64,000 bases of DNA from Arthrobacter sp. GMC3 (GTDB lineage Bacteria > Actinomycetota > Actinomycetes > Actinomycetales > Micrococcaceae). The stretch is taken from assembly GCF_002929305.1 (NCBI RefSeq), contig NZ_PJIO01000009.1, positions 124,001-188,000 on the forward strand, in the 5' to 3' direction. Both the position numbers and the translations under genes were made by a program. The notes beneath the pieces were generated by a model. It worked only from the letters and a program-made list of their open reading frames with translations. It made no database searches and was not told where the DNA came from. Every line of letters begins with the position of its first letter. Position 1 is the first letter of the stretch. This document shows positions 8,194 to 16,600 of the stretch, in pieces.

Positions 8194-9501
8194 TCAGCCC
8201 AGGGCGAGGGCCATAGCCGGATCCTTCATGATGGCGCCAATATCGGCCAGGAACCGAGAGCCTTGTTCGCCGTCAACCAGGCGGTGATCGAAGGACAAAC
8301 TCAGTGTCATGACCTGCCGCAGCGCAATGCCGCCCTGGTATTCCCAAGGTGTATTGCGCACCGCACCCAAGGCAAGAATCCCGGCCTCTCCCGGGTTCAG
8401 AATGGGTGTGCCGGCGTCAATGCCAAAGACCCCGATGTTCGTGATGGAGAACGTGCCACCACTTAGGTCCGCCGGTGGAGTCTTTCCGTTTCTGGCTGTG
8501 CTGGCCAGTTCTCCCAGTGCTACAGCCAGTCCGTGCAGACCCAGCGTTTGCGCATCCTTGATGTTGGGCACTATCAGCCCGCGTGGTGTGGCGGCGGCAA
8601 TCCCCAAATTCACGTAGTTCATGGTGACGATCTCTTGGTTGGCCTCGTCCCAGCGCGAATTCAGCGACGGCTGCCGGGCCATCCCAATACAGACCGCCTT
8701 CGCCGCGAGTGTCAGGGGTGTCAGCTTGACGTCGGCAAAGCTCCGGCTCGCCCGCAGCCGGGCCAGGAAATCCATGCCCTCGGTAACATCGACGGTAAGA
8801 AATTCTGTGACGTGGGGGGCCGTAAATGCGCTCTTCACCATGGCCGCGGCCGTAAATTTACGCACACCCTTGATGGGGGTGCGTACCTCCCGCTCCGCGT
8901 TGCGCCCCGAGGGTTGGTACGACGCCGGAGCCGTGACCCCAACCGCTGGGGTTGTGTCACCACCAAAGGCAACCACATCCTGCCGGGTGATCAGGCCCCT
9001 CTCCCCCGTGCCCAGTATTGTGGCAAGGTCAAGTCCCATGTCCCGCGCAAGTTTCCGAACCGGCGGTGTGGAGCGGGGCCGATCTGCCTGCACCTGGGTG
9101 CTTGGGGCCGCCGGAACCGTGACCGAAACTGGCGCCTGAAAAGCGCGCGCGCGTCTGGAGGGACGCTTCGAGGACTCCGGATCGGCCCCGTAGCCAACGA
9201 GTGTGGGCACCCGCTTCGGCGCCGTATCACTTGCAGGTTCAGGGCTAACGGCCGGCGCCTCCCCGGCAACGTCGAAGGAGATAATCACCTGGCCCACTTC
9301 CACCACGGTGCCCGGCTCATGATTAATTCCAGTCACGACGCCCGCGTAAGGTGATGGCAGTTCAACAACGGCCTTGGCTGTTTCCACCTCACCAATGACC
9401 TGGTTGAGTTTCACCGTATCGCCAACAGCCACCTGCCAGCTAACGATCTCGGACTCGGTAAGACCTTCGCCGAGGTCGGGGAGCTTGAAATCCACAATCA
9501 T
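8194..9501 (-). CDS. bkdC: Branched-chain 2-oxoacid dehydrogenase E2 (dihydrolipoamide acyltransferase)
   Basis: 435-aa E2 core protein. Residues 1-75 form a lipoyl domain with lipoyl lysine K43 in GEVETAKAVVE; residues about 150-180 are the E3/E1-binding domain (VRKLARDMGLDLATILGTG); the C-terminal catalytic domain ends with FDHRLVDG, the acyltransferase His motif. It accepts the acyl group from E1 and forms acyl-CoA. I prefer the ATG at 9501, which has GGAAGGA five bases upstream, over the ATG at 9507 that overlaps the bkdB stop with no space for a ribosome site. Single lipoyl domain fits Bkd rather than the three-domain PDH of actinobacteria. Confidence 0.9.
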   Translation of the reverse strand: MIVDFKLPDLGEGLTESEIVSWQVAVGDTVKLNQVIGEVETAKAVVELPSPYAGVVTGINHEPGTVVEVGQVIISFDVAGEAPAVSPEPASDTAPKRVPTLVGYGADPESSKRPSRRARAFQAPVSVTVPAAPSTQVQADRPRSTPPVRKLARDMGLDLATILGTGERGLITRQDVVAFGGDTTPAVGVTAPASYQPSGRNAEREVRTPIKGVRKFTAAAMVKSAFTAPHVTEFLTVDVTEGMDFLARLRASRSFADVKLTPLTLAAKAVCIGMARQPSLNSRWDEANQEIVTMNYVNLGIAAATPRGLIVPNIKDAQTLGLHGLAVALGELASTARNGKTPPADLSGGTFSITNIGVFGIDAGTPILNPGEAGILALGAVRNTPWEYQGGIALRQVMTLSLSFDHRLVDGEQGSRFLADIGAIMKDPAMALALG

Positions 9502-9503
9502 GG

Positions 9504-10514
9504 TCATCCTTCCAGCCCGCTGAGGGAGTTGGGGCGGCCCAAGGCGCGGTCCACGCCGTCGAGCATACGGTCAAGGTCGGGCAGGTGATGCTTTTCCAGC
9601 TTGGAGGGCGGGTAGGGGATGTCGAACCCGGTGACACGCACAGGCGCGGCCTCTAAGTAGTTGAAGCAGCGTTCGGTGATGGCGGCGACGATCTCCGCCC
9701 CGAGCCCCAGCGTTTCGGAAGCCTCGTGGGTGACCACCAGGCGCCCCGTGCGGCGCACCGATTCCTCCAGCGGGCCGTAGTCAACGGGAGAGAGCGAACG
9801 GAGGTCGATGACTTCGATGGAAATACCCTCATCGGCTGCCGCCTTGGCCGCGTCGAGAGCCGTGGTCACCAGCGGCCCGTAGGTCACCAGCGTCACATCG
9901 GTGCCGGCGGCGACAATACGTGCAGCACCCATGGACGGCGCCCGAGAAAGGTCCACCTCCAGGTCAACTTCGCCCTTGGCATGGTAGCGGCGCTTGGGCT
10001 CAAAGAACAGGACAGGATCGTCGCTGGCGATGGCCTGACGCAGCATGGTGTAGGCATCTTGTGGGTTGGAAACGCTGATCACTCGCAGCCCGGAGGTGTG
10101 CACAAAGTAGGCTTCCGGTGATTCGGAGTGGTGTTCGGGCGAGCCGATGCCGCCGCCGAAGGGGACACGGATGGTCAACGGCATGCGCACCTGGCCGTGG
10201 GTTCTCATGTGCAGCTTGGCCACCTGTGAGACGATCTGGTCGAACCCCGGGTAGATGAAACCGTCGAACTGGATTTCGCAGACGGGCCGGAAGCCTCGAT
10301 AGGCGAGCCCGACGGCGGTGCCAATGATGGCGGATTCGGCCAGTGGGGTGTCGATGACCCGGTGTGAGCCGAAGTCCTTCATCAGTCCGTCGGTGACGCG
10401 GAAGACGCCACCAAGTGTGCCGATGTCTTCGCCGAGCAGCACCACCTTGGGATCGTCTTCCATGGCTTTGCGCAGACCGGCATTAATGGCTTGGGTCAGT
10501 GTCAAGGTGGTCAT
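9504..10514 (-). CDS. bkdB: Branched-chain 2-oxoacid dehydrogenase E1 beta subunit
   Basis: 336 aa, typical of E1-beta. Family blocks are VVLLGEDIGTLGGVFRVTDG, DTPLAESAIIGTAVGLA, GGGIGSPEHHSES and VVTHEASETLGLGAEI. With E1-alpha it forms the ThDP active site that decarboxylates 2-oxoacids of leucine, isoleucine and valine. Its ATG overlaps the bkdA stop by four bases (ATGA) and it overlaps bkdC closely, giving an E1a-E1b-E2 operon. No E3 gene is in the window. Confidence 0.92.
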   Translation of the reverse strand: MTTLTLTQAINAGLRKAMEDDPKVVLLGEDIGTLGGVFRVTDGLMKDFGSHRVIDTPLAESAIIGTAVGLAYRGFRPVCEIQFDGFIYPGFDQIVSQVAKLHMRTHGQVRMPLTIRVPFGGGIGSPEHHSESPEAYFVHTSGLRVISVSNPQDAYTMLRQAIASDDPVLFFEPKRRYHAKGEVDLEVDLSRAPSMGAARIVAAGTDVTLVTYGPLVTTALDAAKAAADEGISIEVIDLRSLSPVDYGPLEESVRRTGRLVVTHEASETLGLGAEIVAAITERCFNYLEAAPVRVTGFDIPYPPSKLEKHHLPDLDRMLDGVDRALGRPNSLSGLEG

Positions 10515-11653
10515 GACCGGGTTCCTTCCACAAGGGTGTTCGCTGCCGTTGCACCGGAAAAGCTGGCCAAATAGCGTTCGTAGTGATCGCGCTGGCGGTC
10601 CAGGATGGCGTGGGGGGACGTGTAGACGTTGTCAAAGATACTCATGGGCGCCGGGTCGGGTGTTCCGATGCAGCCCGCCCGCAGCTCGGCGGCCACAGCA
10701 TCGGCCTTCGCCTCAATGGCTGCCTCTTGGTCGGCGTCGAGCTTTCCGCGGCTTTGCAGGAAAATGCGCAGCCTGGCGATGGGGTCCTTGGCGCCCCACT
10801 CCTCCAATTCCGTCAGCCCCCGGTAACGGGTGGGGTCATCGGCCGTAGTGTGGGGGCCCATCCGGTAGGTCACCGCCTCGATGAAGCTGGGGCCGCCGCC
10901 GCTGCGTGCCCGGGTGGCCGCCCAACGAGTGGCTGCGAGCACGGCCAGAACGTCGTTGCCATCAACCCGCAGGCTGGGGATCCCATACCCGGGGGCCCGC
11001 CCGGCTATGGGAACGTGTGCTTGCAGGCCCACCGGTTCGGAGATGGCCCAGTGGTTGTTTTGGCAGAAGAAGACCACGGGGGCCTGGAAACTGGCTGCGA
11101 ACACCATGGACTCATGGACGTCGCCCTGGCTTGTGGCGCCGTCGCCCAGGTAGGCGATGGCCAGGGATTCTTTGCCGTCCATGGTTAGTCCCATGGCGTA
11201 GCCGGTGGCGTGCAGCGTCTGTGCGCCAATGATGATCTGTGGCGTGGCCATGTTGAACTCATGGGGGTCCCAGCCTGTGTTGGCGCTTCCCCGCCACGTG
11301 CTCATGATCCCCGCGAGATCGGCTCCGCGGCAGTAGGCGACGCCGTTTTCGCGGTAGGTGGGGAAGATGAAGTCATCGTCGGCCAGGGCGCGTACGGACC
11401 CGATCTGGGAGGCTTCCTGCCCCAACATGGGGGGCCATAGGGCGAGCTGACCCTGGCGCTGGAGCGCTGTGGCCTCGAAGTCTATGCGCCGAATGACCAC
11501 CATGTCGCTCAACAGCCCCAGTAGTTGCTCGTCGTCCACGTCTGCCACGAACGGCGCCAGTAGTTCATCTACGACGCCGGCCCCATCGGCGGCAATGAGT
11601 TGGTGAAGCCCTAGTTGTGGTGAAGTCCCGGGATCTGCTGTTGCGTCCAACAC
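10511..11653 (-). CDS. bkdA: Branched-chain 2-oxoacid dehydrogenase E1 alpha subunit
   Basis: 380 aa. The thiamine diphosphate motif is GDGATSQGDVHESM ending in CQNNHWAIS; the phosphorylation-loop region YRMGPHTTADDPTRYR is present. GTG start with AAGGAGG nine bases upstream. First gene of the bkdABC operon, divergent from an Lrp/AsnC-family gene. The E1-alpha of this type is often annotated as pyruvate dehydrogenase; the neighbouring carboxylase and CoA-transferase cluster supports a branched-chain substrate. Confidence 0.9.
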   Translation of the reverse strand: MLDATADPGTSPQLGLHQLIAADGAGVVDELLAPFVADVDDEQLLGLLSDMVVIRRIDFEATALQRQGQLALWPPMLGQEASQIGSVRALADDDFIFPTYRENGVAYCRGADLAGIMSTWRGSANTGWDPHEFNMATPQIIIGAQTLHATGYAMGLTMDGKESLAIAYLGDGATSQGDVHESMVFAASFQAPVVFFCQNNHWAISEPVGLQAHVPIAGRAPGYGIPSLRVDGNDVLAVLAATRWAATRARSGGGPSFIEAVTYRMGPHTTADDPTRYRGLTELEEWGAKDPIARLRIFLQSRGKLDADQEAAIEAKADAVAAELRAGCIGTPDPAPMSIFDNVYTSPHAILDRQRDHYERYLASFSGATAANTLVEGTRS

Positions 11654-11876
11654 GGTGGTTCGCCTCCTTAGCGTTATGCCACAGGCGCTAAGCCCTGGCA
11701 GTCAGTCGGGGCGTCTTGTGGACGCTGACCCGCAATCCCCGCGCAAAGGCAGTGCCCGCGCGGCAGGGTGGCGTCGTTGCGACCCTTAGCTGTGACCATA
11801 CTCACAGCGGACAACCAGCGCAATATCCATCTGAAAAATTGAGCAGGATGCACTAACTCCATTGAAGTGACCGTGC

Positions 11877-11882
11877 TAGTCT
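11877..11882 (+). promoter_or_regulatory. Candidate -10 box of a leaderless asnC/bkdR transcript
   Basis: TAGTCT stands 7 bases before the ATG at 11890, and no Shine-Dalgarno sequence is visible. Leaderless transcription is common in actinobacteria and fits this geometry. Confidence 0.4.
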
Positions 11883-11889
11883 GCGCATT

Positions 11890-12360
11890 ATGCCTACATT
11901 TGATGACACTGACGCACGGATCCTTCTAGCCATGGTCGAGGACCCCCGACAAACCGTAGTGGCCATGGCGGCGAAGCTCGGCCTCTCCCGCAACACTGTC
12001 CAAGCGCGCATGGTTTCCCTGGAAAAGCGGGACGCCTTTTTGGCCTTTGACCACAGGATCAGCCCGGCACCCATGGGCTATCCCCTGACCGCGTTCATAT
12101 CCGTCCACGTACAGCAGCAAAAACTTGGCGCCCTGGCATCCTCGCTGGCATCCATCCCGGAAGTGGTGGAGGCCCACGGTCTCAGTGGCCGGGCAGACAT
12201 CCTGGTACGGGTAGTCTCCAAGGGCGCGGAGGACCTTTTCCGCATCAACGGCAAGATCCTGGCCTGCGACGGCGTGGAACGCACGGAGACGTCGTTGGCC
12301 ATGAATGAGCTGGTTCCCTTCCGCATGACCCCTCTGCTAGGCCGCGCCACGAGACGGTAG
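11890..12360 (+). CDS. Lrp/AsnC-family regulator, probable regulator of bkdABC
   Basis: 156-aa feast/famine regulator. Residues 1-60 carry the winged helix (DDTDARILLAMVEDPRQTVV then KLGLSRNTVQARMVSLEKR); residues 75-150 form the RAM ligand/oligomer domain. Lrp-type BkdR proteins control branched-chain dehydrogenase operons in Streptomyces and Pseudomonas, and this gene is divergent from bkdA across a 236-base intergenic region, so local control with a branched-chain amino acid as effector is likely but inferred. Confidence 0.86.
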   Translation: MPTFDDTDARILLAMVEDPRQTVVAMAAKLGLSRNTVQARMVSLEKRDAFLAFDHRISPAPMGYPLTAFISVHVQQQKLGALASSLASIPEVVEAHGLSGRADILVRVVSKGAEDLFRINGKILACDGVERTETSLAMNELVPFRMTPLLGRATRR

Positions 12361-12512
12361 CCAGCACAGCGAGCTCTGCCCGCCAAAGAAATTGACTCCT
12401 GTTGCAATCCAAACTCCCGATGCCTCCGAATGACTGCTATGGGCTCCGTTTAGGGCCCTGTCAATCAAAGGCGGACAGGCATCTTCGCCTTCGAGGAAAA
12501 GGATTGAACGCC

Positions 12513-12917
12513 ATGCGTACATCACCGAACAAGTTACTCGCCACTGTTTTTGGGGCTGTCTACCTTTTGGTGGGAGTCTTGGGATTCTTCGTCACCAGCG
12601 GGATCGGCTTCTTCGCCACGGAAGGCCGGAACTTGATCATCTTTGAGGTCAACCCGCTTCACAACGTCATCCACCTCGCCATCGGCGCGGCACTGCTGAT
12701 CGCAGGTCTGACCTCGGTCACGGCCGCCAAGACGGTCAACTCCACCGTGGGCTCTGTCTACCTTCTGGTTGGCATTGTGGGCCTTTTCCTCCCGGGTTCG
12801 GCATTGAACATCATCGCGCTCAACGGCGCCGATAACGTTCTCCACTTGGCCAGCGCCTTGGTGCTGCTGGCCGTGGGTCTGTCGCAGGACCGGAGCGCCA
12901 CCGCCAGAATCGCCTAA
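12513..12917 (+). CDS. DUF4383-type small membrane protein
   Basis: 134 aa with four predicted membrane helices arranged as two similar hairpins: AVYLLVGVLGFFVTSG..HNVIHLAIGAALLIAG and SVYLLVGIVGLFLPGS..DNVLHLASALVLLAVG. The N-H-(I/L)-H-L pattern after each first helix is typical of the DUF4383 family. ATG 12513 follows AAAAGGA at nine bases. Function unknown. It is followed two bases later by another membrane protein gene, so the two are probably co-translated. Confidence 0.8.
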   Translation: MRTSPNKLLATVFGAVYLLVGVLGFFVTSGIGFFATEGRNLIIFEVNPLHNVIHLAIGAALLIAGLTSVTAAKTVNSTVGSVYLLVGIVGLFLPGSALNIIALNGADNVLHLASALVLLAVGLSQDRSATARIA

Positions 12918-12919
12918 CC

Positions 12920-13627
12920 ATGGCAACCGTCCAACCCGTGGGCCCGGGGTTCCATGCTAGCCATGGAACCCTCCGGGCCGCGCGCCCAGCCCCGTCATTC
13001 CCTGCCCCCACAGCGCACCCACTGACCACGCTCTACGTCAGCCTTGCTGCACTCGGGGTGGCAGCACTAAGCGGCGCTGGCGCATCAAGTCTTATCGCCG
13101 GACTGGCGGGGGGCACGGCGCCAGCGCCATGGTTGCAGTGGATCTCCATCATCGCTACCTCCGCGTGGTCGGTGGCAGCACTTTTGTACGCGTTTGCCGC
13201 ACTCCGCACCACTAAGTTGCTGTGGGCGGCAGTAGCGCAAAAGACCGTAGCCGTCGCTGCGGCCCTGCACCTTGGCGCACTATTGCTGGGGATGTGGCGG
13301 CTGCCGGAGACCACCCGGTCATTTGACCTCACATTGGCCGGCCTGTTGCTGCTGGAACTGTCGGTGCTCGCCGTCGCGGGCTGGCAACGCACCAGCGATG
13401 CTCGAGCACGATCAAACGCTCGAACCCACCATGCACCATCGGCGCTAGCGCTTGTAGCAACCCTGTTCGCGGCATCTATTTTGGTCGCGGCAGTCGCCAC
13501 GGTAGGCATGGCTTCTTCGGCCGCAGGATCACTGGCAGTGCCGCACTCAGGGCATGGCGAATCTCAGCACAATCCCCAGCTGCCTTCAAATGTGCAGCAG
13601 CTCAAGAACTCTGAACATCACCACTGA
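12920..13627 (+). CDS. Membrane protein of unknown function with His-rich tail
   Basis: 235 aa. I do not recognise a family. About 35 hydrophilic residues (Pro/Ala/His) are followed by four to five hydrophobic helices (near residues 38-60, 72-95, 102-125, 135-155 and 172-195) and a hydrophilic tail with GHGESQHNPQ and a terminal EHHH. The tail histidines could bind metal, but that is speculation. The ATG comes two bases after the stop of the DUF4383 gene with no ribosome site of its own, implying coupling. Confidence 0.65.
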   Translation: MATVQPVGPGFHASHGTLRAARPAPSFPAPTAHPLTTLYVSLAALGVAALSGAGASSLIAGLAGGTAPAPWLQWISIIATSAWSVAALLYAFAALRTTKLLWAAVAQKTVAVAAALHLGALLLGMWRLPETTRSFDLTLAGLLLLELSVLAVAGWQRTSDARARSNARTHHAPSALALVATLFAASILVAAVATVGMASSAAGSLAVPHSGHGESQHNPQLPSNVQQLKNSEHHH

Positions 13628-13638
13628 ATGGGCTGTTC

Positions 13639-13674
13639 GCTGGCAACTAGGTGCTAGGAATGCTACTTGCCAGC
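13639..13674. terminator. Hairpin between convergent genes
   Basis: GCTGGCAACTAG pairs with CTACTTGCCAGC with one mismatch across a 12-base loop; the right arm overlaps the last codons of the DivIVA-repeat gene. No T tract follows, so terminator function is a guess from its convergent position. Confidence 0.4.
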
Positions 13675-14268
13675 TGGGGTGTCGATGGCTGCCATAAGCT
13701 CCACCACGCGGTCCAAGAACGCATCCACCTGGCTCTCCTCATATCCGCCACCACCCTTGGCTGGTGCAAAAATGGCCCGGCGCACAATGTCAACGCTGAG
13801 CTCACCGTTATCTTCAATGTAGGTGAGGAGTTCGCGGCAGAGCAGGTCGACGTCGGCGGTGCTGTAGCCCTGGGTGTTCTTCCGCAGGGGGTGGCGGAAC
13901 CGTTCGCCGTCGGGCCGGTGGAGCCTTGCACGCAACACCGTTGCGGTCTTGCCGATCTTGATCATCCACGCCTTTTCACCCTCGGCGTTGATGAGCAGTT
14001 CCTTCTCGCGGAGTACGAACTCGTCTTCAATCCTGTCCATGGCAGCATCCACTGCCTGGGCGTTGTAGCCACCGCGGGCTGGGTCAAAGGATGCTGTGCG
14101 GACGTCAAAGCTGGTGATGGCCTTACCGCTGGAGTCCGGGTTCAGGAAATAGGCGCGGGCGCGGTCAAGGAATACGTCCACCTGCTTGACGTTGTAGCCG
14201 ATGTCCTTGGAGCCCACCAGTTTGAACTTGGAGTTAGTTCGAGTCTTTTGTTCCACAGTCACAGTCAT
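13663..14268 (-). CDS. DivIVA-domain repeat protein
   Basis: 201 aa built from four copies of a DivIVA N-terminal-like motif: DIGYNVKQVDVFLDRARAYF (about residue 22), GGYNAQAVDAAMDRIEDEF (66), TQGYSTADVDLLCRELL (130) and GGGYEESQVDAFLDRVVEL (172). DivIVA/Wag31 motifs of this kind bind curved membrane at poles and septa. Unlike true DivIVA there is no long coiled coil. GAGGA touches the ATG directly, so the GTG two codons later (14262) may be the real start. It lies 3' of cdsA/frr in the same orientation. Confidence 0.78.
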   Translation of the reverse strand: MTVTVEQKTRTNSKFKLVGSKDIGYNVKQVDVFLDRARAYFLNPDSSGKAITSFDVRTASFDPARGGYNAQAVDAAMDRIEDEFVLREKELLINAEGEKAWMIKIGKTATVLRARLHRPDGERFRHPLRKNTQGYSTADVDLLCRELLTYIEDNGELSVDIVRRAIFAPAKGGGGYEESQVDAFLDRVVELMAAIDTPAGK

Positions 14269-14325
14269 TCCTCGGGAGTTACTTACTTGGGCGGGTGCCG
14301 GCCGGGCACGCAGTCACGGTGTGCA

Positions 14326-15918
14326 TCAAATCTGACCTAAAACGCTAAAGGTGGCGTAGGCGACGGGCGCTGCAAACAAGATCGAATCCAACCTGTCCAT
14401 AACGCCCCCATGTCCGGGCAACAAGTTGCTCATGTCCTTCACACCCAGTTCACGCTTGATCATCGACTCGGCGAAGTCGCCACCGGTTCCGGCAAAGACC
14501 ATGCCAATGGCCAGGGCAAACCCAACCCACCAGTGCTCGTCAAGCAGGAACACGGTGGCGGGAATGGCCACCAGCGTTGCGCCGCCGAGTGAGCCGGCAA
14601 AGCCTTCCCAGGACTTCTTCGGGCTGATTTTGGGAGCCATGGGGTGCTTGCCAAACAGCACGCCCACCAAGTAGCCGAAGGTGTCGTTGGCAACCACCAG
14701 CAAAAGCATGATGACCACCTGAACAACACCCGGATTGATGTGCGCAAAGTCAAGGGTGAGCCCCAGCGTGGGCGACCGTTCACCGCGCAGCATCAAAAAG
14801 ACGAAGCTCAGAAGGAAAGGAATCCACATCAAGGAAAATATGCCGGCAAGGATGCTCTTGAGTGCGCCTGGTTCCGGGTCCAGTGACCTCCACAATAAGG
14901 TGGCTCCGGCGCTGGCAACGAGGGCAAAGAGAAGGCCTTCGGAACCGGCAAAATAGGCCGACGCCGGCATGGCCAGTGAGCCGATCATGACAGGCGTCAG
15001 GGGCGCTTTGATGCCCTTGGTGCCGATGGCGCGGGTTACCTCCCACACCCCCACAACAACAAATGCTGTGGCGACCACAACGAACGCGAGCGGGAAGAAC
15101 AGCAGGCTGCCGATCACCAAGGAAAGCAAGATGACACCCACAGCGATTGCCGCCGGAAGATCACGGCCGGCTTTGGGTGTGCGTGGCGGCTTTTTGTTCC
15201 CGAGCTCATCCGGCAGAGCGCCTACAGGGCCTGCCGGAAGCGGCACCGCAGGAATTCCGGTGACCGCAACGGCCGACACGGGAGCCCGCAGGGACGATTC
15301 ATCAATCGACTCGCCGCTGGGGTCAACCGCAGTTTCAGGGTCAGCGTCGGCCGTCGGCTTAGTGGGCCTGTCCTGCTCGGCGTCCACGTCTGCGTCAGAA
15401 GCTTTGTCCGGCACCGCCTCAACCTCGGGTTCCGGGTCAGCAGCTGTATCGGCGCCGGATTCCGGCTCCGGATCAGCTTCAGGTTCCGACTCAGCTTCGG
15501 GTTCCGGGTCAGCAGCCTTGTCCGGCTCCTTCTCTGCGTCCGGTTCTACGACGGCGTCGCTTGATTCCTCGGCAGCCTGGTCCGCAGTTTCCGCGGCGCC
15601 GGCGTCCTGGGGGGCGTCGACGTCGTCCTTCACCACATCGGAGGCCAGAGCCTGCGGGCTGGACGTATCAGCGTCGGACGCCTCACCCTCCAAGGGCTCG
15701 GATTCCGCCGTCGAGGCATCAGGCTGCCGCACGGGCTGCGCCTGCAAGGGCTTTCCTGGCACCACAATGGGAATCATGCCCGTTAGTTCGGCAATGCGAC
15801 GGGCTTTCCGCGAAGGGAACTGGTACTCGGCATCCGCTGGAGAGGCGGGCGCCGCTGAGTTGGACGCGGGCGGCTCCTTTTCAGGGGAGCTGTCCGGCGC
15901 AGGCTGGGGGTCTTTCAT
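14326..15918 (-). CDS. cdsA: Phosphatidate cytidylyltransferase with long acidic N-terminal extension
   Basis: 530 aa. Residues from about 250 on form the multi-helix CDP-diglyceride synthase, with the family signature near the C-terminus: KKSWEGFAGSLGG, GTGGDFAESMIKRELGVKD and PGHGGVMDRLDS. It makes CDP-diacylglycerol from phosphatidate and CTP, the precursor of the CDP-alcohol transferases (one is at 24982). The first 245 residues are unusual: low complexity, rich in Glu, Asp, Pro, Ser and Ala with repeated PEAESEPEADPEPES-type blocks and no predicted fold. Its ATG overlaps the frr stop by one base (TAATG). Confidence 0.9.
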   Translation of the reverse strand: MKDPQPAPDSSPEKEPPASNSAAPASPADAEYQFPSRKARRIAELTGMIPIVVPGKPLQAQPVRQPDASTAESEPLEGEASDADTSSPQALASDVVKDDVDAPQDAGAAETADQAAEESSDAVVEPDAEKEPDKAADPEPEAESEPEADPEPESGADTAADPEPEVEAVPDKASDADVDAEQDRPTKPTADADPETAVDPSGESIDESSLRAPVSAVAVTGIPAVPLPAGPVGALPDELGNKKPPRTPKAGRDLPAAIAVGVILLSLVIGSLLFFPLAFVVVATAFVVVGVWEVTRAIGTKGIKAPLTPVMIGSLAMPASAYFAGSEGLLFALVASAGATLLWRSLDPEPGALKSILAGIFSLMWIPFLLSFVFLMLRGERSPTLGLTLDFAHINPGVVQVVIMLLLVVANDTFGYLVGVLFGKHPMAPKISPKKSWEGFAGSLGGATLVAIPATVFLLDEHWWVGFALAIGMVFAGTGGDFAESMIKRELGVKDMSNLLPGHGGVMDRLDSILFAAPVAYATFSVLGQI

Positions 15919-16475
15919 TAGACCTCGAGGAGCTCGACTTCCTTGCGCTTGAGCAACTCGTCGATGTTATCGGTGTGCGACTTGGTCAGTGCGTCAAGTT
16001 CCTTCTCGGCACGGGAGCCCTCGTCTTCACCGGCGTCGCCGTCCTTGACCAGCTTATCCAGCTGCTCCTTTGCCTTGCGGCGGACGTTGCGAACGGAAAT
16101 CTTGGCGTCCTCACCCTTGGTGCGCACCAGTTTGACGTATTCCTTGCGGCGTTCCTGGGTGAGTTCGGGCATCATGATACGGATGACCGTGCCGTCGTTG
16201 GACGGGTTGGCGCCAACCTCGGAGGAGCTCAAAGCCCGCTCGATCTCATGCAGGGCAGACTTGTCGAAAGGTGTGATCAACAAGGTGCGCGCTTCCGGCA
16301 CGGCAAAGGATGCCAGCTGCTGCAGCGGCGTGGGTGCACCGTAGTAGTCCACCATGACCTTGGAGAACATGGCGGGGTTGGCGCGGCCGGTGCGGACGGC
16401 GGCGAAGTCCTCTTTCGCGACCTCGATGGCCTTGTCCATCTTTTCCTCGGCCTCGAGCAAAGTATCTTCGATCAC
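15918..16475 (-). CDS. frr: Ribosome recycling factor
   Basis: Releases post-termination ribosomes together with EF-G. Recognisable blocks are VRTGRANPAMFSKVMVDYYG, PFDKSALHEIERAL and LTQERRKEYVKLVRTKGEDA. The GTG at 16475 has AGGGAG six bases upstream and gives exactly 185 aa, the standard length, with the expected N-terminus IEDTLLEAEEKM; the TTG further upstream (16490) would add five residues and is not supported. Gene order pyrH-frr-cdsA is conserved in bacteria. Confidence 0.97.
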   Translation of the reverse strand: MIEDTLLEAEEKMDKAIEVAKEDFAAVRTGRANPAMFSKVMVDYYGAPTPLQQLASFAVPEARTLLITPFDKSALHEIERALSSSEVGANPSNDGTVIRIMMPELTQERRKEYVKLVRTKGEDAKISVRNVRRKAKEQLDKLVKDGDAGEDEGSRAEKELDALTKSHTDNIDELLKRKEVELLEV

Positions 16476-16552
16476 GTCTATCTCCCTCAACTGTATTGAT
16501 TACATGACTCATCCACGGTCTATGCACGTGGCAAACCTGAGACCATCCTATC

Positions 16553-16583
16553 GTGGTCTGGCACCTTGACGGGGCCAGACCAC
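16553..16583 (-). promoter_or_regulatory. Hairpin in the pyrH-frr spacer
   Basis: Perfect 10-bp stem GTGGTCTGGC/GCCAGACCAC with an 11-base loop, directly after the pyrH stop on the transcribed strand. There is no T run, so it is more likely a processing or stability hairpin than an intrinsic terminator. Confidence 0.5.
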
Positions 16584-16600
16584 ACGGGAGGTTGGCGCAG

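Noticed and set aside
14969..15952. 327-codon plus-strand frame over cdsA
   Set aside because: Mirror of the acidic extension of cdsA, giving a Ser/Gly/Ala low-complexity product. No ribosome site.
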